From the NCBI GenBank assembly GCA_036517115.1, contig DATDYB010000031.1, positions 1 through 6,639 on the forward strand: 6,639 nt of DNA. The letters are read 5' to 3'. Both the position numbers and the translations under genes were made by a program. The notes under the pieces are model-generated. The model worked only from the letters and a program-made list of their open reading frames with translations, made no database searches and was not told the DNA's origin. Below, in pieces: positions 1-4,487 of the stretch. This stretch comes from DATDYB01 sp036517115 (GTDB taxonomy: Bacteria > Patescibacteriota > Minisyncoccia > Phycocordibacterales > PALSA-1337). Numbering within the stretch: the first letter of the stretch is position 1; every line of letters starts with the position of its first letter.

Positions 1-1
1 C

Positions 2-142
2 ACAACAGTGCATCCTGACGGAGTCTACGCTATCGGTCTTGAGGGCGTGCAGTGGAACACAGGTTCGGGTGGCAACAACTACACCACCGTCTTCATGGCT
101 GGCGATACGGATTGGAGAACTTCGGGAGTTTCGTTCCCTTAA
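2..142 (+). CDS. C-terminal fragment of an unrecognised protein, probably extracellular
   Basis: An open frame runs from the window edge to a TAA at 140-142 and gives the last 46 residues of a protein whose beginning lies outside the window. The tail is rich in Gly, Asn, Thr and aromatic residues (for example VQWNTGSGGNNYTTVF, ending TSGVSFP) and has no cysteine, charged cluster or membrane helix. This composition suits a beta-rich surface or pilus-like domain, but I do not recognise the family. Codons prefer C in the third position (AAC, TAC, ACC, GTC, TTC) more than the genes downstream do, which may mean high expression. The intrinsic terminator at 196-227 follows it, so it is the last gene of its transcript. 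That it is coding is fairly sure; its function is unknown. Confidence 0.7.
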   Translation, partial: TTVHPDGVYAIGLEGVQWNTGSGGNNYTTVFMAGDTDWRTSGVSFP

Positions 143-195
143 TAAAGGAATTGAAGAATATATCCACAGCACGAGCTTAGGATAGTTCTCTAAAG

Positions 196-227
196 CAAAA
201 CCCCCTCACTTATGTGAGGGGGTTTTG
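196..227 (+). terminator. Intrinsic terminator after the partial gene
   Basis: Bases 196-209 and 214-227 form a perfect 14-bp stem closed by the four-base loop TTAT. Five G-C pairs in the middle are flanked by an A tract in the 5' arm and the matching T tract in the 3' arm. This is a Rho-independent terminator whose U tract is part of the stem, so it could also work on the opposite strand. Confidence 0.9.
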
Positions 228-246
228 TGTTGTTCAAAACTCTGCT

Positions 247-274
247 TTGTTCTTTTCTTCATCTAGCTTACAAT
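247..274 (+). promoter_or_regulatory. Candidate promoter of the small membrane protein gene, predicting a leaderless mRNA
   Basis: TTGTTC (247-252) and TACAAT (269-274) are spaced by 16 bp. The ATG at 281 starts seven bases after the -10 box, where transcription would normally begin, so the mRNA would have no 5' leader. The -35 match is moderate, so this is an inference from position and sequence only. Confidence 0.45.
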
Positions 275-280
275 AACAGC

Positions 281-436
281 ATGAGACTTTTCGATACCAC
301 TTTTTTTAAATTTGTTTTTGGTTTTACCGCAATGCTCATGCTTGGTTTTATAGTGCTTGCTTGGGTAGGATACAGTGAAATACAAAAAGAAGGAGAATTA
401 GCAAGACCGGCACTGGTCAGCGAGTCAGTTCGATGA
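281..436 (+). CDS. 51-residue single-helix membrane protein
   Basis: The protein begins MRLFDTTFFKF, has one hydrophobic stretch at about residues 8-29 (FKFVFGFTAMLMLGFIVLAWVG), and ends in a short polar tail containing EIQKEGELARP. There is no signal-peptidase site of the AxA type, so it is probably an anchored protein with a small soluble tail. I chose the ATG at 281 over an in-frame ATG at 227. The upstream ATG would start inside the terminator arm, whereas 281 sits seven bases after a -10-like TACAAT. No Shine-Dalgarno sequence precedes it. Similar tiny membrane proteins are common in CPR genomes, but no function can be assigned. It lies alone between a terminator and a structured intergenic region. 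It is likely a real gene. Confidence 0.6.
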   Translation: MRLFDTTFFKFVFGFTAMLMLGFIVLAWVGYSEIQKEGELARPALVSESVR

Positions 437-483
437 TATTCACAACATAGGAACACTATATCAACTAGTTATCCACAGTTTAT

Positions 484-577
484 TACGACGAGCGAGGAGG
501 CCTACCGTTAGTGATAGGCACCTGTAGACGGCGCGTGAATGATTCTGACCATTCACAGCGTCCGAGTCGACGTCGTA
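484..577. other. Compact three-stem fold in the 437-615 intergenic region
   Basis: A closing stem pairs 484-490 (TACGACG) with 571-577 over 7 bp. Inside it are two hairpins. One pairs 500-504 (GCCTA) with 515-519. The other pairs 535-541 (GTGAATG) with 550-556, extended by 527-530 with 559-562. Together they make a three-way junction of about 94 nt. A weak A4G2/C2T4 hairpin (580-595) followed by TATTAA comes next. No frame is open across the region. It may be a small RNA or the 5' untranslated region of the secreted-protein gene that starts at 616; strand and function are not established. Confidence 0.4.
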
Positions 578-615
578 TCAAAAGGTACACCTTTTATTAA
601 CTTCTTATCCCGACT

Positions 616-2022
616 ATGAATTTCTCAATAGTATTGCGGGGAAAAATGATATCACGAGGTATAGCGATTATTCTTGTGGGGCTAAGTGGAATAACGGCGT
701 TTGCCGCCACTGATGTTATCACCAAAATTACTGTAACTACTCCTACCCAGCATATTGCGAAAAATGCAGTATCGACCGCGTTAACAGTACAGACGCAAAA
801 CGCGGTAGGTGAAGCAGAAAAAGTAAGCGAGACAACAGACATGAGTGTGATCTCATCTTCCTCTTCTGGTGAATTTTCGTCTAATGCAAGCACATGGAAA
901 TCGGTAACCACCTTGGTGATGAGTACTAATTCGGCCAATCGCACCGTATACTACAAAGACAGCGCGGATGGTGCGCATACTCTGACGTTTACCGCAAAAG
1001 GACGAACGAGTGGCAAGGAATGGACGACGACACAGATAATTACCGTCGGTACTATTTCTGATCAGGGCTCTCAAACCGCGACCTCCACTAGTGACATTGC
1101 AGGCGAAACTCCAACGGATGTAGGCAGTGATTCGAAAAATACTTCCCCAATCTCTACTCATGGGAGCGGGCAGGAATTGAGCGATATGGTAGCTAAAGAT
1201 GTATTGTTGAAAGTGAGTGCGGGCCGTAAACGCATGGGGCATACCGGATCACCTGTCTTTTTCGATGCTGATTGGAGTTTCACCGGCGGTCGGGATGGTA
1301 TCCGTTTCGTGTGGTCATTTGGCGACGGCACCTCAGGAGACGGAGAACGTATATTTCATGCGTACGCCTTTCCTGGAGAATATGTGGCGATCGTAAATTC
1401 ATACGCAGGTAATTACCGTGCGGTATCGCGTACTACCGTCACGATCGTTGATTCGCGTGTGTCGGTTACAAACAGTACCGATGAATTAATTGAATTGTAT
1501 AATGCCGCCGAACAGGAAATAAATTTAAGCGGTTGGACGCTCCGTCAAGGAAATAGGACGTACGCGATTCCGATTGACACGATTCTTTTGCCAAAAGTCT
1601 ATATGCGGATCGCGCGAATGATTACTCGGTTGCCTAATGAAGGGGCGCTCTCTCTCGATAACCCTTCTAGCCGCCCGGTTATGACGTTTGGAGTGCCTCA
1701 AACGGATGGACGCTTCACCGCAGTCAGAGAGACAGAACCAGAGCTTGAAGCAATTAAACAGCGACTGGCGCTCATTATGGCCGATCCTCCTCTCATTAGG
1801 GAGTTGGCAACATCCGATAACACACGAGAGCTAGCTAAGGCAGAAGAGCAAGACGCGAAAGATGTCACTAGACCGACAATAATAAACAATGTGGCGAATG
1901 TAGTCTTTGCTTCCGCGAGCACCACTGAAAGAGCCGCTGTGATAGGAGTCTCTCGACCGTCGTCCCGCTTCGGTAATCTGTCGATTGTAAAGTGGATAAG
2001 GGGATTGTGGGGTAAATATTGA
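616..2022 (+). CDS. Secreted surface protein with Ig-like, PKD and lamin-tail domains
   Basis: The 468-residue product starts with a signal peptide (hydrophobic residues 15-29, likely cleavage after AFAA at about 31). Residues 35-145 look like a bacterial Ig-type beta sandwich (YYKDSADGAHTLTFTA). A Ser/Thr-rich linker spans about 146-190. A PKD domain follows at about 196-278, with the hallmark W233-S-F-G-D-G and H248-x-Y-x-x-P-G-x-Y256. A lamin-tail domain lies at about 282-362 (ELIELYNAAEQEINLSGWTL). The last 100 residues are charged and helical and end in the amphipathic IVKWIRGLWGKY; no strong C-terminal membrane helix is seen. The families point to an extracellular, adhesive or structural role at the cell surface, not an enzyme. 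No Shine-Dalgarno motif precedes the ATG at 616; an in-frame ATG at 646, with GCGGGG upstream, also leaves a workable signal peptide. The TGA stop lies inside the next gene's -35 box. Confidence 0.85.
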   Translation: MNFSIVLRGKMISRGIAIILVGLSGITAFAATDVITKITVTTPTQHIAKNAVSTALTVQTQNAVGEAEKVSETTDMSVISSSSSGEFSSNASTWKSVTTLVMSTNSANRTVYYKDSADGAHTLTFTAKGRTSGKEWTTTQIITVGTISDQGSQTATSTSDIAGETPTDVGSDSKNTSPISTHGSGQELSDMVAKDVLLKVSAGRKRMGHTGSPVFFDADWSFTGGRDGIRFVWSFGDGTSGDGERIFHAYAFPGEYVAIVNSYAGNYRAVSRTTVTIVDSRVSVTNSTDELIELYNAAEQEINLSGWTLRQGNRTYAIPIDTILLPKVYMRIARMITRLPNEGALSLDNPSSRPVMTFGVPQTDGRFTAVRETEPELEAIKQRLALIMADPPLIRELATSDNTRELAKAEEQDAKDVTRPTIINNVANVVFASASTTERAAVIGVSRPSSRFGNLSIVKWIRGLWGKY

Positions 2023-2047
2023 CAAAAAAATCTGCTTCGCGTACCAT
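2019..2047 (+). promoter_or_regulatory. Strong promoter of the rplJ-rplL operon
   Basis: TTGACA (2019-2024), a 17-bp A-rich spacer and TACCAT (2042-2047) fit a housekeeping sigma promoter closely. The TGA inside the -35 hexamer (2020-2022) is the stop codon of the preceding gene, so coding and promoter functions share bases. Transcription would start near 2054, right at the 5' edge of the L10 leader fold, which supports the assignment. Confidence 0.75.
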
Positions 2048-2054
2048 CTTTTCA

Positions 2055-2146
2055 TAGGCCACAGACAGCAGACATCGGGCGAATGCCCCTATAAGATCTG
2101 CCGAGGTACACTCCGCATAGCGGAGTCCTCTCTACGCCTTGGTCGA
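2055..2146 (+). promoter_or_regulatory. Ribosomal protein L10 leader (autoregulatory mRNA element)
   Basis: The core ACAGACAGCAGA (2061-2072) and ATCTGCCGAGG (2096-2106) matches the conserved L10 leader pattern as I remember it from Firmicutes. Bases 2068-2072 pair with 2097-2101 and enclose a GGGC-GAAT-GCCC hairpin (2077-2088), with an asymmetric internal loop of the kind that forms the L10-binding kink. Bases 2102-2106 (CGAGG) pair with 2137-2141. Within that helix sits a perfect hairpin, 2110-2116 with 2120-2126, loop ATA. In this family excess L10 or L10(L12)4 complex binds the leader and lowers expression of rplJ and rplL. The position, straight after a promoter and upstream of rplJ, agrees with this. 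Confidence 0.8.
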
Positions 2147-2165
2147 GAAATTGACAATTCTGATT

Positions 2166-2221
2166 GTCATCCCCGCGGATGCGGGGATCCAGACTGGATT
2201 CCCGTTTTCACGGGAACGACA
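2166..2221. repeat. REP/MITE-like double hairpin between the L10 leader and rplJ
   Basis: The 56-bp element has imperfect inverted ends, TGTCATCCCCG (2166-2176) and CGGGAACGACA (2211-2221). It contains two strong hairpins: 2169-2176 with 2181-2188 (8 bp, loop GGAT) and 2199-2205 with 2210-2216 (7 bp, loop TTTC), joined by CCAGACTGG. The arrangement GTCATYCCC...GGATCCAGACTGGATTCCCG...CGGGAA is familiar to me as an intergenic repeat of many unrelated bacteria. GATTGTC occurs just outside each side (2162-2168, 2225-2231) and may be a duplicated target, although the left copy overlaps the element end. Bases 2153-2158 and 2163-2168 add a further small hairpin. Confidence 0.7.
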
Positions 2222-2261
2222 GTAGATTGTCGTTTTACACTTTACATTTTTAACTTATTAC

Positions 2262-2753
2262 ATGGCATTATCAAAACAGCAGAAAAAGGATTTATGGGAA
2301 AAGCTCTCGGATGTTACCAAAGAGGCGAAATCCATTGTATTTGTCAATTTTCACCAGTTGAAGGTGGCCAATGCAACGATCATCCGACGCAAACTCAAAG
2401 CAGAAGGAATTAAATTCTTGGTTGCGAAAAAGACGATTACGAAAAAAGTCTTTGCAGAAAAGGGTTATGAGGGTACCATCCCTGAATTAGAAGGGGAGCT
2501 TGGATTAGCGTACGGCACTGATTTAGTCGCGCCAGCTAGGGAGATTTTTGACTTTCAAAAGAAGTTGAAAGATCAGGTATCTATTATGGGCGGAGTATTT
2601 GAAGGAAAATACATGAGCAAAGAAGAAATGCTCTCTATCGCTACTATCCCTCCTCAAAAGACCCTTCATGCTATGTTCGTGAATGTCATCAATTCTCCGA
2701 TTCAGGGCTTTGTGATGGCTTTAAACGAGATTGCAAAAAAGAAGACAGCATAA
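2262..2753 (+). CDS. rplJ: 50S ribosomal protein L10 (stalk base)
   Basis: L10 binds 23S rRNA with its N-terminal domain and carries L7/L12 dimers on its C-terminal helix, forming the stalk that recruits translational GTPases. The 163-residue length is normal. The N-terminal domain (about 1-105) shows the family pattern: K-x-x-x-x-W-E-K-L near the start, VFVNFHQLKV at 26-35, IRRKLKAEGIKFLVAKKTI at 41-59. The C-terminal segment IPPQKTLHAMFVNVINSPIQGF corresponds to the conserved LPSREELLAKLLGxLxxPI region and the L12-binding helix. No Shine-Dalgarno sequence precedes the ATG; upstream is an AT-rich stretch, TTTTTAACTTATTAC. The gene follows its own L10 leader and is 22 bp from rplL, as expected for the stalk operon. 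Confidence 0.96.
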   Translation: MALSKQQKKDLWEKLSDVTKEAKSIVFVNFHQLKVANATIIRRKLKAEGIKFLVAKKTITKKVFAEKGYEGTIPELEGELGLAYGTDLVAPAREIFDFQKKLKDQVSIMGGVFEGKYMSKEEMLSIATIPPQKTLHAMFVNVINSPIQGFVMALNEIAKKKTA

Positions 2754-2775
2754 TTAGTATTAATTACCCGTTACT

Positions 2776-3162
2776 ATGGAAGAAACAAAAGTAGAAGTTC
2801 CAGCAAAGTTCAAAGACCTTGTCGAGACTATTGAAAAAATGTCCGTCCTGGAATTGAATGAGCTTGTGAAATTATTGGAAAAGAAATTCGGCGTATCAGC
2901 GGCAGCGGTTGCGGCACCAGCGGCAGCGGCGGGACCTGCGGCAGAAGAGAAAACAACTTTCAATGTTGAGCTTACTGAAGCGGGAGCTCAGAAGATTGCG
3001 GTTATTAAGGTGATCAAAGAAGTGCTTGGACTAGGCCTTAAAGAGGCGAAGGACCTTGTTGACGCGGCACCGTCAAAGATCAAGGATGGTATGAAGAAAG
3101 AAGAGGCAGATAAACTCAAAAAAGATATTGAGGCGGCCGGAGGAAAGGTAACTTTAAAATAA
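2776..3162 (+). CDS. rplL: 50S ribosomal protein L7/L12
   Basis: L7/L12 is the multi-copy stalk protein that contacts EF-Tu, EF-G, IF2 and release factors. The 128-residue product has the full set of parts. The N-terminal dimerisation helices span about 10-38 (LVETIEKMSVLELNELVKLL). The flexible Ala/Pro hinge spans about 41-56. The globular C-terminal domain spans 57-128, with the signature KIAVIKVIKEVLGLGLKEAK at 73-92 and the terminal AAGGKVTLK. It shares the rplJ transcript, with a 22-bp gap and no Shine-Dalgarno sequence before the ATG (TTACCCGTTACT). L12 is normally made in several-fold excess over L10, so how this SD-less start achieves that is not evident. The last seven codons and the stop lie in the arm of a long hairpin. 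Confidence 0.97.
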   Translation: MEETKVEVPAKFKDLVETIEKMSVLELNELVKLLEKKFGVSAAAVAAPAAAAGPAAEEKTTFNVELTEAGAQKIAVIKVIKEVLGLGLKEAKDLVDAAPSKIKDGMKKEEADKLKKDIEAAGGKVTLK

Positions 3163-3186
3163 CGACGTTATTTTAAAGACCTTTCC
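3142..3186 (+). terminator. Long hairpin overlapping the rplL stop codon
   Basis: Bases 3152-3163 pair perfectly with 3167-3178 around the loop GAC. After a two-base bulge (3150-3151), 3142-3149 pair with 3179-3186, giving 20 bp in total. The left arm is the end of rplL, and the TAA stop (3160-3162) sits next to the loop. Weaker pairing of 3133-3137 (GCGGC) with 3193-3197 could extend it. It lacks a U tract after the stem, so it may serve 3'-end protection or processing as well as termination. Confidence 0.6.
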
Positions 3187-3192
3187 GGAGGT

Positions 3193-3223
3193 GCCGCATT
3201 TGCCCCACCCGGGCAAATGCGGC
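3193..3223. terminator. Second hairpin downstream of rplL
   Basis: A perfect 13-bp GC-rich stem pairs 3193-3205 (GCCGCATTTGCCC) with 3211-3223, loop CACCC. No T tract follows, so it is a structure of the operon end and not a complete intrinsic terminator. An AAGGAGGAG run lies just after it (3225-3233) but leads into no open frame. Confidence 0.5.
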
Positions 3224-3243
3224 CAAGGAGGAGACCTATTTGA

Positions 3244-3271
3244 AACAAAACCGCCCCTGGGCGGTTTTGTT
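3244..3271. terminator. Bidirectional terminator between convergent genes
   Basis: Bases 3244-3255 pair with 3260-3271 over 12 bp, with loop CCTG. The GC core CCGCC/GGCGG is bounded by A4 on the left and T4 on the right, so a U tract is produced in both directions. It stands between the ends of rplL and the minus-strand cysteine-rich gene. Confidence 0.75.
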
Positions 3272-3280
3272 GTATAAAAA

Positions 3281-3299
3281 AACAAGGTCGAACCTTGTT
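3281..3299 (-). terminator. Terminator of the minus-strand cysteine-rich gene
   Basis: AACAAGGT (3281-3288) pairs with 3292-3299 over 8 bp, loop CGA. On the minus strand the stem is followed by a run of T (complement of 3276-3282), the standard intrinsic form. The gene's TAA (3298-3300) lies in the first arm, another case in this window of a stop codon inside a terminator stem. Confidence 0.7.
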
Positions 3300-3489
3300 A
3301 TACTGCCAGACTTTGCTCGGCAGGACGTCTTTTCGGACATGTACAGTTTGATACCCGTTGGCTCTGGTCCCCTGACTTGACTCCATGACACATCGGGCAA
3401 TATTTCCGTTCACACCTATTACATTGGTGATCGTCCACTTCTCCTGCTCCGCAGGCGGGGCAGGAACCCTCACATCCGCATTCACTCAT
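3298..3489 (-). CDS. 63-residue cysteine-rich, zinc-ribbon-like protein
   Basis: The product MSECGCEGSCPACG... carries ten cysteines (4, 6, 10, 13, 23, 26, 31, 34, 49, 51) and two histidines (21, 35). Four are in CPxC/CxxC knuckles: CPAC at 10-13, CNRC at 23-26, CPMC at 31-34. CxC pairs lie at both ends. Such spacing predicts binding of two zinc ions, or possibly another metal, in a small ribbon fold; I do not recognise a named family. The chosen start is supported by GGAAAGGA ending seven bases before the ATG, the only clear Shine-Dalgarno in the window. An in-frame ATG nine codons upstream would place the start over that motif and at the predicted transcript start. The gene is divergent from the winged-helix gene, convergent with rplL, and has its own terminator. 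It is likely real; its role is unknown. Confidence 0.7.
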   Translation of the reverse strand: MSECGCEGSCPACGAGEVDDHQCNRCERKYCPMCHGVKSGDQSQRVSNCTCPKRRPAEQSLAV

Positions 3490-3509
3490 ACGATAATCCT
3501 TTCCAGGTA

Positions 3510-3538
3510 CATACAATCACATCAAGCACTATTGTCAA
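3510..3538 (-). promoter_or_regulatory. Candidate promoter of the cysteine-rich gene
   Basis: On the minus strand a consensus TTGACA (complement of 3533-3538) is followed 17 bp later by the weak -10 TGTATG (complement of 3510-3515); TATGTA two bases further on is an alternative. Transcription would begin near 3502-3506, leaving a short leader that just includes the Shine-Dalgarno. Confidence 0.5.
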
Positions 3539-3564
3539 GCCTATTAAATTCTCTCCTGGAGATG

Positions 3565-3570
3565 TAGAAT
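3565..3570 (+). promoter_or_regulatory. Candidate -10 box of the winged-helix gene, predicting a leaderless mRNA
   Basis: TAGAAT lies seven bases before the ATG at 3578, the spacing expected if transcription starts at or next to the start codon. No good -35 is seen 16-18 bp upstream. The arrangement repeats that of the small membrane protein gene at 281. Confidence 0.4.
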
Positions 3571-3577
3571 AAGCCCC

Positions 3578-4201
3578 ATGGAAAATCTTGGAAAATTATT
3601 CGGCGGTATAGCAAAGGTTAAGTTAATGAGACTTTTCCTTTTCAATCCTGACGCAAGTTATGATCTTTTAGACATTATTACCCGGACTAAGACAAAACCT
3701 CGAGAAACAAAGGAGGAAGTCATAAATCTTCAAAAACTCGGTTTATTAAAAAAGAAAGGATTTTATAAAGACTTTATGAAGAAGAAGGGTAAGAAAGAGA
3801 CAGTGGTGAAGAAAAAAACATCCGGATGGAGTCTCGATGGTTCGTTTCCATACATGGTCGCGCTCAAAAATCTACTTATTAATGTTACGTTGCCTGCTCA
3901 TGAAGATATTGCCAGGAGAATTGGTCACACTGGAAGAATTAAGCTTGTACTCTTCTCAGGTGTCTTTATTCAGGACTGGGACAGCAGAGTGGATCTTTTG
4001 GTGGTGGGGGATGGGATCAAGCACGGTAAGCTTGAGAATGTCATCCATACTCTTGAGGCAGAAATTGGCAGGGAACTTAGGTATACGGTATTCGATACCC
4101 CTGACTTTCATTATCGCCTAAGTATTTATGACAAGTTGGTGCGAGATATTCTCGATTACCCCCACATCAAAGTAGTCGATAAATTAGGCGTTACCGATTA
4201 G
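3578..4201 (+). CDS. Winged-helix protein with a degenerate nucleotidyltransferase-like domain
   Basis: The 207-residue protein has three parts. Residues 1-62 look like a winged helix: KVKLMRLFLFNPDASYDLLDIITRTKTKPRETKEEVINLQKLGLL, where the ETKEEVINLQKLGLL segment is a typical recognition-helix and wing entry. Residues 64-82 form a lysine-rich insert (KKKGKK, VKKK). Residues 115-205 resemble a small nucleotidyltransferase fold (IKLVLFSGVFIQDWDSRVDLLVVGD at 121-145). In active MNT-type enzymes a G-S motif is followed by D-x-D; here G128 is followed by Val, and S-R-V-D leaves only one of the two aspartates. Catalysis therefore looks doubtful, and a DNA-binding regulator with a ligand-sensing or pairing domain is more likely. 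The family assignment is from pattern memory. It is a single-gene unit, divergent from the cysteine-rich gene, with no Shine-Dalgarno before the ATG. Confidence 0.75.
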   Translation: MENLGKLFGGIAKVKLMRLFLFNPDASYDLLDIITRTKTKPRETKEEVINLQKLGLLKKKGFYKDFMKKKGKKETVVKKKTSGWSLDGSFPYMVALKNLLINVTLPAHEDIARRIGHTGRIKLVLFSGVFIQDWDSRVDLLVVGDGIKHGKLENVIHTLEAEIGRELRYTVFDTPDFHYRLSIYDKLVRDILDYPHIKVVDKLGVTD

Positions 4202-4225
4202 ATTTTTCTGTTCGTTATAGCGAGA

Positions 4226-4318
4226 GTAGTTCTAAAAAAGTGGCTACGCAGCGCGGCGGCGCGGAGTCCAAGGAAATTTTTCACCAGAAAAATTATCCGG
4301 CCACTTTTTTAGAACTAC
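4226..4318. repeat. 93-bp element with perfect 19-bp inverted ends
   Basis: GTAGTTCTAAAAAAGTGGC (4226-4244) is matched exactly by its reverse complement at 4300-4318. The 55 bp between hold a GC-rich patch (GCGCGGCGGCGCGGAG) and a second inverted pair, AATTTTT (4276-4282) with AAAAATT (4288-4294). It lies 24 bp after the winged-helix gene and probably ends its transcript, with A6/T6 in the arms. The length and exact ends also fit a MITE-like element, though no target duplication is evident. Confidence 0.6.
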
Positions 4319-4366
4319 CTGAGCGTGGTTTTTCCACAGTCTCTGTATAACCACTCTACTGTAGGG

Positions 4367-4389
4367 TGGTATAATGTTCTGCATATAAT
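4367..4389 (+). promoter_or_regulatory. Extended -10 promoter(s) of the MscS-like gene
   Basis: TGGTATAAT (4367-4375) is a perfect extended -10 element, which can work without a good -35; none is seen. A second TATAAT lies at 4384-4389. Either start leaves about 95-115 nt of 5' leader before the ATG at 4488, unlike the nearly leaderless genes elsewhere in the window. The leader (about 4382-4487) has no frame and only weak local pairing (CGGATTCCG, CGGTAAACCG). Upstream, 4319-4366 holds nothing I can name. Confidence 0.6.
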
Positions 4390-4487
4390 GTAAAGGTGTA
4401 AAAAGGTCGTCGGATTCCGAGAATGTTCGGTAAACCGTACTACATCACATTTTTAAGTGGAGTTTAATAATTTTTTAAAATAATAAT

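Noticed and set aside
469..477. Perfect DnaA-box sequence TTATCCACA, with related ATATCCACA near 158-166 and TTTTCCACA at 4330-4338
   Set aside because: Three scattered sites without clustering, a dnaA/dnaN neighbour or an unwinding region do not support an origin; chance occurrence in an AT-rich genome is likely.
484..577. tRNA-like 7-bp acceptor stem
   Set aside because: The 17 bases before the 3' strand do not form a T-arm, no GTTCRA loop or D-arm signals are present, and the following bases are TCA, not a normal discriminator plus CCA.
597..1242. Minus-strand frames opposite the surface-protein gene
   Set aside because: No start signals, low-quality compositions, and complete overlap with a gene that has clear signal peptide, PKD and lamin-tail domains.
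2151..2156. Second TTGACA upstream of rplJ
   Set aside because: The -10 position falls in the GC-rich repeat (CGCGGA), so it is not a promoter in its present context.
3225..3240. Ideal Shine-Dalgarno AAGGAGGAG followed by a TTG
   Set aside because: The frame from the TTG runs through two terminator stems and antisense through the cysteine-rich gene, and gives no plausible protein; it looks accidental or is part of the operon-end structure.
3385..3567. Plus-strand frame of 60 residues and minus-strand frame 3168-3485
   Set aside because: Both are shadows of the cysteine-rich gene, which has a better start, SD, promoter and cysteine pattern.
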